Assembly (NCBI GenBank): GCA_038496445.1
Contig: JALMLS010000579.1
Span: forward strand, 434,001-498,000
Direction of reading: 5' to 3'
From: Trichosphaerium sp. ATCC 40318
Taxonomy: Eukaryota; Discosea; Flabellinia; Trichosidae
DNA length: 64,000 nt
Shown here: positions 33,701-44,906 of the stretch, piece after piece
Numbering within the stretch: the first letter of the stretch is position 1
How the letters are laid out: every line of letters starts with the position of its first letter
Translations under genes and position numbers: made by a program
The notes under the pieces: model-generated
The model's database searches: none
Told to the model about the DNA's origin: nothing
Seen by the model: the letters and a program-made list of their open reading frames with translations, nothing else

Positions 33701-33809
33701 TAAAAACTCACTTTCTAGAAAATATTAGTAAAACTTGAATGAAACATACAATAGTTTATTTATTGATTATCGATGATATTGAAACCCTTTAGTTTAGTTC
33801 TAAAATACT

Positions 33810-35886
33810 TTATGTTTCATTCTTTTTAACAAGTTCATAAGGTTCCCCATCATTGAAGTACCCATACATCATAGAATTACTGTCTTCATCCCATACCATA
33901 CACGCTCCTTGAAGTACTCCATTTACAAATTGATGTAGCTGTTGTAGTTGTCTATTTTCATACCAACTTTTGCTTACGCCATGCTCTTTACCATCAACCC
34001 AATTAGATTGGTCCTTAAGTGTACCATTCTCATACCAACTTTTTCTTTCACCGTGCTGTTTACCATCAACCCAATTAGACTGTTCTTGAAGCTTTCCACT
34101 CTCATACCAACTTTTGCTTTCACCATGCTCTTTACCATCAACCCAATTAGACTGGTGCTCAAGTACTCCATTCTCATGCCATGTCTTTCTTTCACCTTCC
34201 AGCATATTATCTTTGTAGTTTGTTGTAAAACACAATTTTCCATTTTCAAACCAATGTGTAGCTGTCCCAGTAAGTTTACCATTAAGATGAAATGCATGTA
34301 GTTTCAATTGTCCATTTTCATACCACTTTTTGCTTTCGCCATGATTTTTACCATCAACCCAATTAGAATGGCCCTGAAGTGTACCATCGTCATACCAACT
34401 TTTGCTTTCACCGTGCTCTTTACCATCAGCCCAATTAGACTGGTCTTGAAGTATTCCATTCTCATACCAACATTTACTTTCTCCATGTTGTTTACCATCA
34501 ACCCAATTAAATTGGCCCTGAAGTGCTCCATTCTCATACCAACATTTACTTTCGCCATGCTGTTTACCAACAACCAAATTAGCTTGGCTCTCAAGTGTAC
34601 CATCATCATACCAACATTTACTTTCACCATGCTGTTTACCATCAACCCAATTAGACTGTTCCTTTAGTATTCCATTCTTATACCACCTTTTTGCTTCTCC
34701 TTCTTGCTTACCTTTCTTGTAATGAGATTGTTCTCTCAACTCCCCACTGTCATACCACTCTTTACCCTCTCCATCAAGTTCACCGTTACAAAAATAACAT
34801 TGTCGGATCAATTGGCCTGTAGTGTTCCATTCAATGAACTTTCCATGCAACTTGTCATTGACATAAAAAGACTTACTTTCCATTTGTCCATTTGCATACC
34901 ATTTTGTTGACTCTCCTTCTAGTTTGCCATCAGCATGAGTAGACAGATCTTGCAGTTGTCCATTGTCATGCCATGATTTGATTATCGATCGTTCGTTACT
35001 ACTAGAAATCTGCATTCGCAACTGTCCGTTATCATGCCACTGCTTGAAATCACCTACAAGCAAACCATTACTAAACACACCCTTTCCATCAATCGATCCA
35101 TTTTCTTTCCAAGAAATGTGCTCTCCATGTCGTTTACCATCAACAAAATTAATAATTTCTTTCAGTTGGCCGTTTTTGTGCCACACCTTGTAAACTCCTT
35201 CTTTTTTACCATTGATATTATGACAGAGTGTGTTCAATTGTCCGTTGTCATACCAATGTTTTTCCTCTCCGTTTAGCTTATTGTTTTCGAAATTTTTTTC
35301 CACAGTTAAGTTACCATTTTCGCTCCATACCTTATATAACCCTTCGACTTTTCCATTTACGCACGTGAAAGCTGCACAAAGTTTTCCATTTTTATGAAAG
35401 TTCTTTTGATCTCCTTCTCGCTTTCCTTTGACAAACTGACGTAGATTTTTTAGTTCTCCATTGTCGTACCACATCTTGGACTCCCCGTCAATCGAACCCT
35501 TATGGTAGTAGCACTGTTTCTCCATATTACCGCCTTTGTAGAATTTCTTGAAAATTCCTTGACCTTTACCATTTTCCCAATGTGCAATACACGTGATTTG
35601 TCGCCTTGAAGTCTCTTCGAAGAATTTTTGTTTTATCCATTTTCCGTGTTTTCTCAGTCTTTCATCAAACCTTGTAGCTGTTGCCGTTTGTTTAGATAGG
35701 AGCGGCCATTTGTTATACACCTCTTCTAGGTCTAGTTCCGCTATTTCATATTGTAAATCGCCAGGAAGGCTTAAAAGGCTTGCTTTGGGTCTATGGTGTT
35801 CAGAATCCGCGGTGTGTTGCTGTGTTTAGCGTGTTAGCGAATGTTTGTTCATGTTACAATTGGACTACCTCGCGTTTGGATTCCAT
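33810..35886 (-). CDS. F-box-like protein with about 24 YwqK/MORN-variant repeats
   Basis: A short first exon (ATG 35886, MESKRE) joins over a 49-nt intron to ASLLSLPGDLQYEIAELDLE and VYNKWPLLSKQTATATRFDE, an F-box-like head. About 24 tandem repeats of 24 residues follow, of the form WYENGQL......V.GK.HGESK, with a minority degenerate (for example HISWKENGSIDGKGV). This is the repeat of the bacterial YwqK antitoxin family (MORN variant). Several adjacent units are nearly identical (NWVDGKQHGESKCWYENG), so the 72-bp unit is homogenised in DNA around 33.95-34.7 kb. A paralogue with the same head lies at 41.1-41.9 kb. Similar F-box plus MORN-variant proteins are common in giant viruses of amoebae, so viral transfer in either direction is possible; that is inference. 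No toxin partner is seen. Probably a protein-interaction scaffold. Confidence 0.8.
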
Positions 35887-36116
35887 ACTGATGAATGCAA
35901 GAAATAAAAGGTTTCCAACGATGCGAAATTGTAAAGTGCTTTTCAAAGTTTGTCACGTGTCATGAGCGTATCTGCGACTAGTGTTGACCAGTTTTCTTCA
36001 ACTTTTCGTCACATGGAAAGAGGTTTTCCAGCTAAGGCTTGTGCTGTACTATGTAACGCGAAGCGTGCGCGACTAAAGTAAAACACAGTCCAAATGAACC
36101 AACCAAACTTTTCATC

Positions 36117-37100
36117 ATGTGGCTTGTTGTTTGCAAAGGCATTCAGGTTAGTATTGTTCAACCCTTATACCCACTCTTACGGCTTTGTGACAAAACTATG
36201 TCACGTTTATCAATAGCATTTTATTTTGGGCAATAGTGCGATCAAAGTTCGCCACTTGGATTTCTTCTATTTCAAGCACTCCCACCTACAACGGATCCTC
36301 TACCTAGTATGAAGAATTATCTATTGCTTTGTAACTATAATGGTTTGCCTACATTACGCCATTGTCACGAACTTGTTTGGATATTTAAGCAGCGTTGCTT
36401 GTGCAGGTAATACCATTTTGCCAATGGGTATTTTTCTTGTTCTTATCATAATTTTACTTCTGTAGATAAATAAAAGCAGCCACTACCCTTTTTATAACTC
36501 CGGAAGATCTTATTGTAATAATAACGCAAGGGTACGTCCAAAGAAAAAACAACCTTTTTTCGAAGAGCATAATAGACGGGCCAAGTAAGAATAAACTAAG
36601 AACGTGATTTCTGATTTATGCTTCACGCAAAGGTGATTTTGGGAGGTTTGGCTAGAGAAGGTACTTATTGCTACAGCCTTGCTGTACCTTTGCTTTACAA
36701 CTTTTTTTTAAAGGTAGTTACGTAGTGCTTCACTCCCTAACATTGAAGCAATATGACTATGCAACGTAAAATACATTACTTACATACTAACTTAAATGCA
36801 GTGGAGCTGGGCAAGTGTGCCGCTAACTTATTCAAGGTGGATATGTTTACCGTGGTCCTGATGACAAAACCAAGCTTGACGAGCAATTTTAGAGTTATTG
36901 CAGTTGGTACGTAAATCTTAATCTATCTGCGTTCTCTTTCTTGTCCAAATAAAACAGGCCAATACAGAACTGCTAGATTATATATCCGTACAACGCAAAG
37001 ACCACAGCGCGTTGTATCACCAAGTAGTTTACTTCTCCTCCAGTTAGAGTCTCACCCTGGGCAAGGATCGTTGCCTGTTCTCAGACGATTTTTTCCCTAG
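36117..37100 (+). CDS. Unrecognised multi-exon protein
   Basis: ATG at 36117. Phase-consistent exons give MWLVVCKGIQHFILGNSAIK, VRHLDFFYFKHSHLQRILYL, then YPFYNSGRSYCNNNAR, VILGGLAREGSYVVLHSLTL, VELGKCAANLFKVDMFTVVL, TKPSLTSNFRVIAVGQYRTA, RPQRVVSPSSLLLLQLESHP and the end VLRRFFP, TAG 37100. The later exons are long, open and protein-like, so a gene is likely, but one junction near 36780 does not resolve cleanly and exon 2 is a guess. The pattern of strands and helices does not bring a family to mind. No clear signal peptide. Confidence 0.45.
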
Positions 37101-37445
37101 ATGCAAATCGTTCTACTTTATCTCTCGCAATAAAATCTTAGAAAAAATATTAACATTGTGACTGTCCTTAGCACGTATTTAATTTGTTGGTTTTGGTACA
37201 CATCTCCTTACCTTACACATCATTTGTTACACCACGCATTCAAGTGTAGTGTACACGTGTTCGAAGGTTTTAAACTTAAAAATCGTCCTTGAGCAGCATT
37301 GTGGTTTAGAAAATAACACCAACACTTTATGCGGTTGCTTAGCAGGTAACTAATGGTGTTTGGTGGCATTGAAGTGTATTTGTGTAAGTACGATCACATT
37401 TTTTTATGTTTCACTTAGCGACTCAATAGCCAACCAAAGCAACAA
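37101..37445. other. Intergenic, no gene seen
   Basis: 3' region of the preceding gene and promoter of the Cys-rich gene. CACGTG at 37255. Confidence 0.4.
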
Positions 37446-40400
37446 ATGAGTATCTCATTTCATCTCGCGTTGATAGTATTATGCTATGTAACTACTTCTT
37501 TTGCTTGTAATACTATCCCTATCCCAGCGAACGCCACAGGATCCTGCTGTGTTCCTTTTACCAGACAAGACGGCTTACCCGGTACTGGTTGTATAGATAC
37601 AACAAACGGTGAATGTACAGCACAAAACGGCGCATTCCAACTGGGTACCTAAAATTTTGTCCAGCGTTATTATAATCTGACCCTTTGATAATCAGGAACA
37701 ACATGTGCCCAAGGCGAATGCGGTAAGTATTAGGAGTTTCAGTTTTTCTATCAGGACGAAAACTTTAACTGGCTTTTTTTTTTATGAGCCCACGTGTTTA
37801 TTTTTTGTAGGCTCTTCCTGTCAGCGTGGTTTTTGCGTTGAATTCTTTTCTACTGGCGATAATTGTAACTTCTTGCCGGGATATGGTTGTGGTGATGCAC
37901 CGTTGGGCCAAGAGCTCGCAGATTGTCCAATGGGTACTTTAAAAGCCTTTTAAGATTGATTTTTTAACAAAGGCTAGTACTTGGCGCTTGCTGCAGTATG
38001 ACAGATGGTTGTAGGGATAGTGTACCTGCCTATAATTGTAGCTCTATAATGGATGGCGTGTTTATTCCAGGTTCGCATTAAAAACAAAACACGACTTGTC
38101 TTTTCCATCACGTGTCAAGAAACAACATTAATCTTATTGTTTCAGGTGGTACATGCGCTGAAGACTGCGGCGGGAATTGTTGTAATCCTATGGGTATGCT
38201 CGTACCAGGAGTCAACACAAGGTGTGGCTGTGGCAGAGATTCAGGTATTTCCGGCGAATACACCTTCTGCAGAGCCGGAGCAGACTGTACTACTGATATG
38301 GCTGATGGTGTTAACTGTTATACAATTGAACGAAGCTTTCAAGACCAAGCAAAAAAAGACGCAGAATTTGATGAAGAAGATGAAGAAGAGTTATACAGTA
38401 AGCGCGCTTTTCTAGGGGATTTGGGAATTGATCCTTCTGTGATGATATGTGCGTTTAAAGATTCAAGAAAAAAACCTGAAACTTAACCAAAAACAACTTT
38501 AGTTGGCAATCGCTACTGTATCCCAACGTTGACCTTCGCTCCAACTGCTGGTGAAACTTGCTCTTGTGGTATAGGATTCAGTGACTCCGCCGTCATGGTT
38601 AGTACACATAATATACAAAGCTCGTTGATAAGATACTAATCTCCTTTTTTTTTAAAAAGGTAAATGGTGTGGATATCTACTGCAATCTCGCGTCAGGAAT
38701 AGGTCCAGATTTTATGAACAGATTGCCTTTTGATTTTGGTCCAAGCGTTACATCAGCTAACGGGTTTGATGATACCAATTCTCCATTGAACCTCAATAAC
38801 TGGAACGGGTTTGCGGGTCCAGTAAGTTTTTTGAAACAGAAAAAAGATCACTTAGCTGAGTCTCTTTTAGTTTAGTGGAAATCCTGCTGCTATACCTGCC
38901 GATCAAACTGTATGGCTTTGTTTCGATTTGACCGTACCAGTCGGTACCCAAGGACCTGTACAAGTAGAAATTGGCGCAGGTTAGTTCAATTAACCCAGAA
39001 TGTTTTGTAACAGGTTTGCTTAGGTGCTGGTTTCCCAAATGGTGCTCCACAAACAACTGGCCCACATGCTGCTTCATTTTTCGCATCTTTGATCGCACCT
39101 ATTGTAATTACAGAAAATAATGACACAGTACGTTCACAAACTTCTAAATTTGAAAAATCACGGTTTTTTTTCCATTTCTTGAATAAGCTGCTAAAGGCTC
39201 ATTTAGGTCTTTATTATGAATATTACTTTATCTGATGGCATGACAACTATTGATCTTGAAGAGAATGATGTGATTCCTATCAGTGTATTCAGCGATATAA
39301 ACAACCTTTTCCTTGGCGCGCTTGTAGCAGTAAACGAAACGATTAGCAGCGTTTTCTTTTTAATCAATCGCCCTACTTTAGCAGATGTTTCGTACGTTCT
39401 ATATTTATCTAACTTAAAACTTATTAATCTACCAAAGTGTTACTGATCTCACTGATCCTTATGCCGTTGGACCTTTTGTGGGTGAACCTGGTACACTCTT
39501 AATTTTTTTAGCTTTTCTGGTTTTTTACCAAAGATTAGGTTCGTACAGTGCGAATATTAATATTCAATTATCGACTGGTACTATATTGCGTCTAGAAAAC
39601 TTTGCATTCGCGCTACAACAACAACCACAAGTTAGTGGTGATCCTCATTTCAAGGGACTCAAAGGACAAGTACGTAAAACCAACGCCTTTTCAAAAAAAC
39701 AAAAACTGTTTTACATTCTCAAAGTACCACGTGGTTTTAAACAAAAGTGGTTTTTAACAAAAGCATTCGAGATGTAGCTCGGAATCTAAAAATAATTAAA
39801 CAAGTATTTAATCTCATTGATTTTTTTCTCCTAGAAATACGATTTCCATGGTGTTCCAAATAAAATCTTCAAGTAAGTTCAAACGACCTCACGTGTTTGT
39901 TTAATAATTTTTACTATCCAGTTTGATCACAGATGATGCTGTAACTGTAAACGCTTTGTTCGTAGACGCTGATTTGAGACCTCAAAAGAACAAGACATAT
40001 ATTGGTGCACTTGGGTTTACTGTTTGTGATCCAAACGGAATATCATTGAAACTTGTCTTTAAATGTAACAGAGACAGTGAAAACACCAAGTCTATCTTGC
40101 TTAACGGTAAGGAAGTAGCAGAAGGATCATTCACCGATCTTGGTGTAGCTACAGTTGTACAGTACGTATAGTTGAGATACAACGAAGCGCTTTATTTCAA
40201 AACTTTACAAGGCTGGACTTTTTGTTTTGTAGTTTTCTTGCTGTTTATTGAATATTGTTCAGGACTGGTCTTAAAAATGGAAAGACACGTATTACCACTA
40301 AACACGGATACAAATTCTCAATGAGATTCTCTTCGAGCAGACACTCTACATGCCACATCAACTTTAAGGTAATAACTTAACAACATAAACTAACAACTTG

Positions 40401-40704
40401 CTAACTTTTTTAGACTTCGTACCAACCTATCCAAGGACATTCACTACCTCACGGTATGCGCTCTATTGATGCATAAAGTCTAACATACTTTATAGGAGTT
40501 TTGGGACAAACTGCTGGTCTACCAAGTAATCTTGTTGGTGATGACATGAACAGTCCAAATATTGTCGAAGGAAATGTTGAAGATTACATTGTTCAAGAAG
40601 GAGACTTGTTTGGAACTACTTTTAAGTTCAACAAGTATACCGAAGGTAAATGTCCATCTACAATCGAGATCGAAGATGCGTCATTATCAGGAATGGCTGA
40701 GTAA
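37446..40704 (+). CDS. Secreted Cys-rich protein with a VWD-like domain
   Basis: Signal peptide MSISFHLALIVLCYVTTSFA. Then Cys-rich repeats of the type G.CC....C..F..GT.C...C: GSCCVPFTRQDGLPGTGC with FQLGTTCAQGECG; then SMTDGCRDSVPAYNCS with FIPGGTCAEDCGGNCC and MLVPGVNTRCGCGRDSG. A charged segment (AKKDAEFDEEDEEELYSKRA) and further Cys follow, then beta-rich stretches (FDLTVPVGTQGPVQVEIGAG, IMNITLSDGMTTIDLEENDV). The C-terminal third has the von Willebrand type D-like signature SGDPHFKGLKGQ/KYDFHGVPNKIFN and later SLPHGVLGQTAGLPSNLVGD. VWD domains form disulfide-linked extracellular assemblies; a wall or surface matrix role is plausible. About thirteen introns, several containing CACGTG (37791, 38109, 39890). 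Stop TAA at about 40704. Similar CC repeats occur in secreted proteins of some bacteria. Confidence 0.75.
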
Positions 40705-41117
40705 TTAAGAAACAAGAAGGGAACACAAGAGCCATCAATTGTTTCGCTTGTTTTTATGTAGTACTGTTTGTTTGAAAAAAAATTAAAACAGTTTGTTTTT
40801 CTTTCGTCGTCTTGTCCAAGTAATGCAAAGATGGATTTAACAAGCAACGCGCTTTATTTGCTTACGTCGAGTGCTTTCGCCTACGCGAACTTTTCGGTTT
40901 ACGTTTAACAGAAATCACGTGCGAAAAACTTTGTCTGCTACTATATTCTTCTATGCACTATTATTGTCCGTAGTTACCCTTGTACTATAAAAAAACAGTA
41001 TGATAAATGCAACACAAAAGTGCCTTCTGTTACATGAACATTTTGAAGTAATTCGACGAACGCTAGCCCGAAGGCCATATTATAAACATACGTATTAACT
41101 TAAAGTTAAAACCAATC
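40705..41117. other. Intergenic, no gene seen
   Basis: Between the VWD gene and the second YwqK-repeat gene; CACGTG at 40916. May hide a short first exon of the following gene. Confidence 0.4.
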
Positions 41118-41940
41118 TTACAAATGACGCACGAAACAAGCTGAAGAGAGGACTGTAAAATCAGATAATTGCAATGTATTATTACACCTTCCACATGAGA
41201 TTCAGCTTGATATTATCGATCTAGACACATCAGTGTATTTACTTTGGCCACTTCTTTCTAAACAAGCAGCAATGACCACAAGGTTTGACCATGAGATGAA
41301 AAAGCATGGGAAATGGCAAAGAAGAGATGTCAGTAAAGTTATAGTTCGCCAAGGGTTTTGGAAACATGCTATGAAACATGGAGAGTTCAAGCGATGGTAT
41401 GAAAACGGGTGCTTGGCGGATCACAAGAAATACATCAATGGCAAGCGAGAAGGAGATTCCAAGTATTGGTATGACAAAGGACAATTGAGGGAGCAGCGTG
41501 CATATGTCAACGGTAAACGACATGGCGAGAATAAACATTGGCATAAAAGTGGCCAATTGGGCGTGCTCCGAAGCTATGTTAATGATTTACAAGAAGGAAA
41601 GAATAAGGCATGGCATAAAAATGGCATATTGGCGCTTGAGTGTAATTATGTTAATGATAAGATTGAAGGAGAGAGCAAGAGTTGGTATGATAATGGTCAA
41701 ATGTCGAAGCAGTGTACTTTTGTAGGTGGTAACATTCACGGAGAGAGTAAAAGTTGGTATGATAATGGTCAGCTATGGGAGTGCATTCATTGGACAAATG
41801 GTAAGCGTCACGGAGAGTACAAGAGTTGGTATACCAATGGGCAACTATGTAACTTTTGGAATTTTGCCAAAGGTGAACTAGAAGGAGAGTGCAAGGCTTG
41901 GAGTAACAATGGTGAATTGTTACAACATCGCATATACTGA
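41118..41940 (+). CDS. Second F-box-like/YwqK-repeat protein (start uncertain)
   Basis: Paralogue of the 33.8-35.9 kb gene. The head is NVLLHLPHEIQLDIIDLDTS, YLLWPLLSKQAAMTTRFDHE, KKHGKW, matching the other gene's LSLPGDLQYEIAELDL / KWPLLSKQTATATRFDE / KHGKW. About eight repeats of 23-24 residues follow (RWYENGCLADHKKYINGK, WYDKGQLREQRAYVNGKRHG, SWYDNGQMSKQCTFVGGN, SWYTNGQLCNFWNFAKGE), ending QHRIY, TGA 41940. The frame is open from about 41127; by analogy a short 5' exon upstream is expected, so the given start is only the limit of the open frame. Unlike the longer copy the repeats here are diverged from each other. It was probably formed by duplication followed by repeat loss or gain. Confidence 0.7.
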
Positions 41941-42611
41941 CGGTGAATTAATCAAAGAACCGATATTTTAACAATGACACGAATTGTCAGGTCTGTTGTA
42001 GTAAAGTTAGTCAGATTCTCTTGTTTGTTCGTTCATTCTCAGGAAAACTAAAGGAGAAGACTTGTTCAGAAACAAATCAAATATTTCTCTTTAGAGAAAG
42101 AAAAATCTTGTGTGAACTGATGGCTTTTGGGTTTACCCATTCAACATTCCAAAATGCTGTCAGTTTACAATAAGTTTCGCATAAAGTTCACCTCGCTCCG
42201 ACAGCGCGAGCGTTAATATGGTTTTGGTGTAGTCGTTTATATTGTGCGACAAAAGAGAGCTGCAACAAAGCAAAACGGATAGAGCGGACAATATGCCCGT
42301 TGTTTGAGTTAGTACACATGGTACAAGACGAATACGTATATGGGGACAAAATAAACGCCGGTACGTTACTAAACGACCTTGATACATTTGTGTAGGCCTC
42401 TTCTTGTTGTTCCTCGCGTTGTGTAACAAAAGGCCAAATATTTGTCCGAGAATGCTGGAAGGATACTGAAACCGCTATAGCGCCCTACCCAATAATTCTT
42501 TTCCCGGTTGAGTAAACTGTGTTCCAACAATAAAAAAAAGTAACTTAATCGCGTGTTTACCCCAAAGTTTTTTCATTATTTTCAAACCCAACAGACACAA
42601 CAACAACAAAA
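41941..42611. other. Intergenic, no gene seen
   Basis: Downstream of the YwqK-repeat paralogue and promoter of the aldo-keto reductase. The minus frame at 42160-42429 has no protein-like features. Confidence 0.4.
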
Positions 42612-44196
42612 ATGGCTGGAGCAATGCTTAAACATCCTGAACGTAAGAGTGGACTCAGTGAGTACCGCCTACTAGGCAAATCAGGTATGACATGAAAAGG
42701 TACAGCTTTTTTCTTAACTTACACTTCAGGTCTTCGCGTATCGCCTCTTTGCTTGGGTACAATGACATGGGGACAAAATTGGAAAGCTTTCGGTACGTTT
42801 TTCTCTTAGCTTAACCTGATTGATAAATAACGACTTGAAGGTATCCACATGGACAAAGAAGAAGCCAAGAAGGTTTTTACCCATTTCGTTGCTGAAGGTG
42901 GTAATTTCTTTGATACCGCAGTCAATTACCAAAACGGACAATCCGAAGAGTGGTTGGGTGAGTTTATGGAAGAAGCTGGTAACCGCGAAGAGGTATGCAT
43001 TGACGATAAAAAAACTGTATTGTATTTTAAAAAACCGTAAAAACTGCCATTGTATTCATGCGAAAGTTGAAGACTCATTTTCGTATTATAGCTCGTCATT
43101 GCCACTAAGTTTAGTGGCCCAAATCTTGGTACTCCTATGAATATTAACTTCGCTGGTAATGGGCTCAAGAATATGATGTATTCAGTAGACCTATCGTTGA
43201 AGAGATTGAAAACAACATACATTGTACGTCAAACTACACCTTTTTAAAACATTCACGTGCTAATATTTGTAAGGATCTTCTATATGTACATGTATGGGAC
43301 TACACTACACCTATCGAAGAAGTGATGCGTGGTTTGGATACTTTGGTAAGTAATAAATAATACAAAAATAGATAGAAATTTGTGAATTGTTGTATGTTAA
43401 TTAACAAACTTTCAATGTAGGTTCGCTCTGGTAAAGTTCGATACATTGCGATCTCTGATACACCAGCTTGGGTTGTTTCTTATGCTCAAGCAATCGCTGA
43501 TAAATATGGATGGACGTACGTGTGCTCTTGAGTGTTTTATACCAGTCTTCTGTTTACGACGTTTTGATTTTCTGTTAGCAAGTTTATCGCCTATCAAGGC
43601 CGCTACAACGTTGGTGATAGAGATTTCGAAGCTGATGTAATACCTATGTCCCTCCAAATGGGTCTTGGTGGAGTACCATGGGCAGTTCTTGGTGGAGGAA
43701 AGTTTACTGGAAGATTTTTGCGTGGACAAGAGGTATGTCTTTGCAATAGTCAGAGAAAAATGTACTAAGGTATCTTAAAGGCAGGAGAAGGTCAAAGAAT
43801 GGTTCAAATGAGTGAAAAGGACTACGACATTGCTGATGAACTTGTCAAAATCTCAAAAGAACTTGGATGTACTCCTTCTCAAGTTTCATTGAACTGGGCA
43901 CTTCAACAACGTGGTATCACATCCGCTCTTGTTGGTATTTCAAAAGTTCGTCATTTGAAGGATAACATTGGTGCTTTGGAGAGTAAATTCAGACTCACTA
44001 AAGGTAACGTTTTTATCTCTTTTTGACAGAAGACTTTGGAACTAACACGTGATTTTTACTATGAATAGATCACATGGAACGTTTGGCTAAGGTTGTTGAC
44101 TACAAAGTACCTTTCCCACATAGCATGTTGGGTGGCACTAAAACAAGTGAAATCTATTGGATTAAACCTGCTGGCAAGATTGTTGACGACTATTAA
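42612..44196 (+). CDS. Aldo-keto reductase (Kv-beta/YhdN-like)
   Basis: ATG 42612 gives MAGAMLKHPERKSGLSEYRL, then RVSPLCLGTMTWGQNW. Catalytic residues are in the usual order: Asp and Tyr in NFFDTAVNYQNGQSE, Lys in VIATKFSGPNLG, His in LLYVHVWDYTTPIEEVM. Further family landmarks are RGLDTLVRSGKVRYIAISDT, YQGRYNVGDRDFEADVIPM, LGGGKFTGRFLR and the cofactor region SALVGISKVRHLKDNIGALE. It ends KPAGKIVDDY, TAA 44196. About eight introns (two with CACGTG, 43254 and 44046). It reduces carbonyls with NADPH by family; the physiological substrate is unknown. The 3' half plus downstream sequence is copied in inverted orientation at 54.36-55.45 kb. Confidence 0.9.
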
Positions 44197-44906
44197 TTAG
44201 TGTCTAGACACTAAATAAAACGACCAGTTAAATGTATGGAATGGGCAACAGGCTATGACATAGAATGCAAGTGTAAATCAACACAAGTTCCTATACTTCT
44301 TTTAGAGCGATGTCGTGAACAATAAAGCATTTATCTGCCACGTACTTGTTTACCTAAAAATAAGGCTTCTGTTAACAGACTTCCAAAGGTAAAATTCTTT
44401 CCTAGGCTGCAAATACTAAGTTAAGTCTGGTAAACCTGTATGCCAGCAAAAGACATACCAATTCATTTAAATAATTTTCATCGTGTCTTGTCACGTGACT
44501 ATTTTTATAAACGCGTGCTGAATTTTCCACGTAGGAGCGGTAGTGGTATAACAACAACTGATGGGGTTAAAATAACATCACCATGTATTATCCCTTTTTT
44601 TTTAGAAGTGAGTTTTCTACACTCATAGGTAATAAAATTTCATAACAGCTGCACTCAAGTACAAAATAAATGAAGGCATCATGATGCGCTCATCTTAGAT
44701 TATTTCATAGACAACTAAAGCGTTACATAACCCAAATTTAATAGAAAGAGCGCTTTCGTTACTGTAGTGACATTTTGAGCAGCTGGCTTGATGATTGTAG
44801 TTTGTATTATTACAATCAAGCTGATTGTATCTTAATGTAGTTAGCACTCTTCCCACTCTCTTTTGCTTTATATGTAAGGAATAAGCCTCTTATTTGGTGT
44901 ACCCAA
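44197..44906. other. Convergent intergenic space
   Basis: 3' regions of the aldo-keto reductase and the RhoGEF gene. The first about 150 bp are also present at 54.36-54.49 kb as part of the duplicated segment. CACGTG at 44492. No further gene seen. Confidence 0.5.

Larger units (their letters stand above)
32236..33809. other. Long gap with inverted repeats, no convincing gene
   Basis: This 1.6 kb stretch lies between the 5' end of the F-box/LRR gene and the 3' end of the YwqK-repeat gene. Open frames exist on both strands (for example plus 32504-32848, minus 32966-33190) but have no introns, signals or family features. The region holds two inverted copies of a 42-45 bp element and a cluster of TGACA/AGATCT repeats, listed separately. 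Confidence 0.5.

Noticed and set aside
33948-35276. Long open frames on the plus strand and alternate minus frames across the YwqK-repeat gene
   Set aside because: They are shadows of a 72-bp tandem repeat: a repeat whose length is a multiple of three keeps all frames open. The peptides are hydrophobic and low-complexity with no signals.
33810-41940. A toxin-antitoxin system based on YwqK similarity
   Set aside because: Only the repeat resembles the antitoxin family; no adjacent toxin candidate is present, and the F-box-like head suggests a different role.
42160-42429. Minus-strand frame of 89 residues
   Set aside because: No signal, no intron structure, and unremarkable composition; likely chance.
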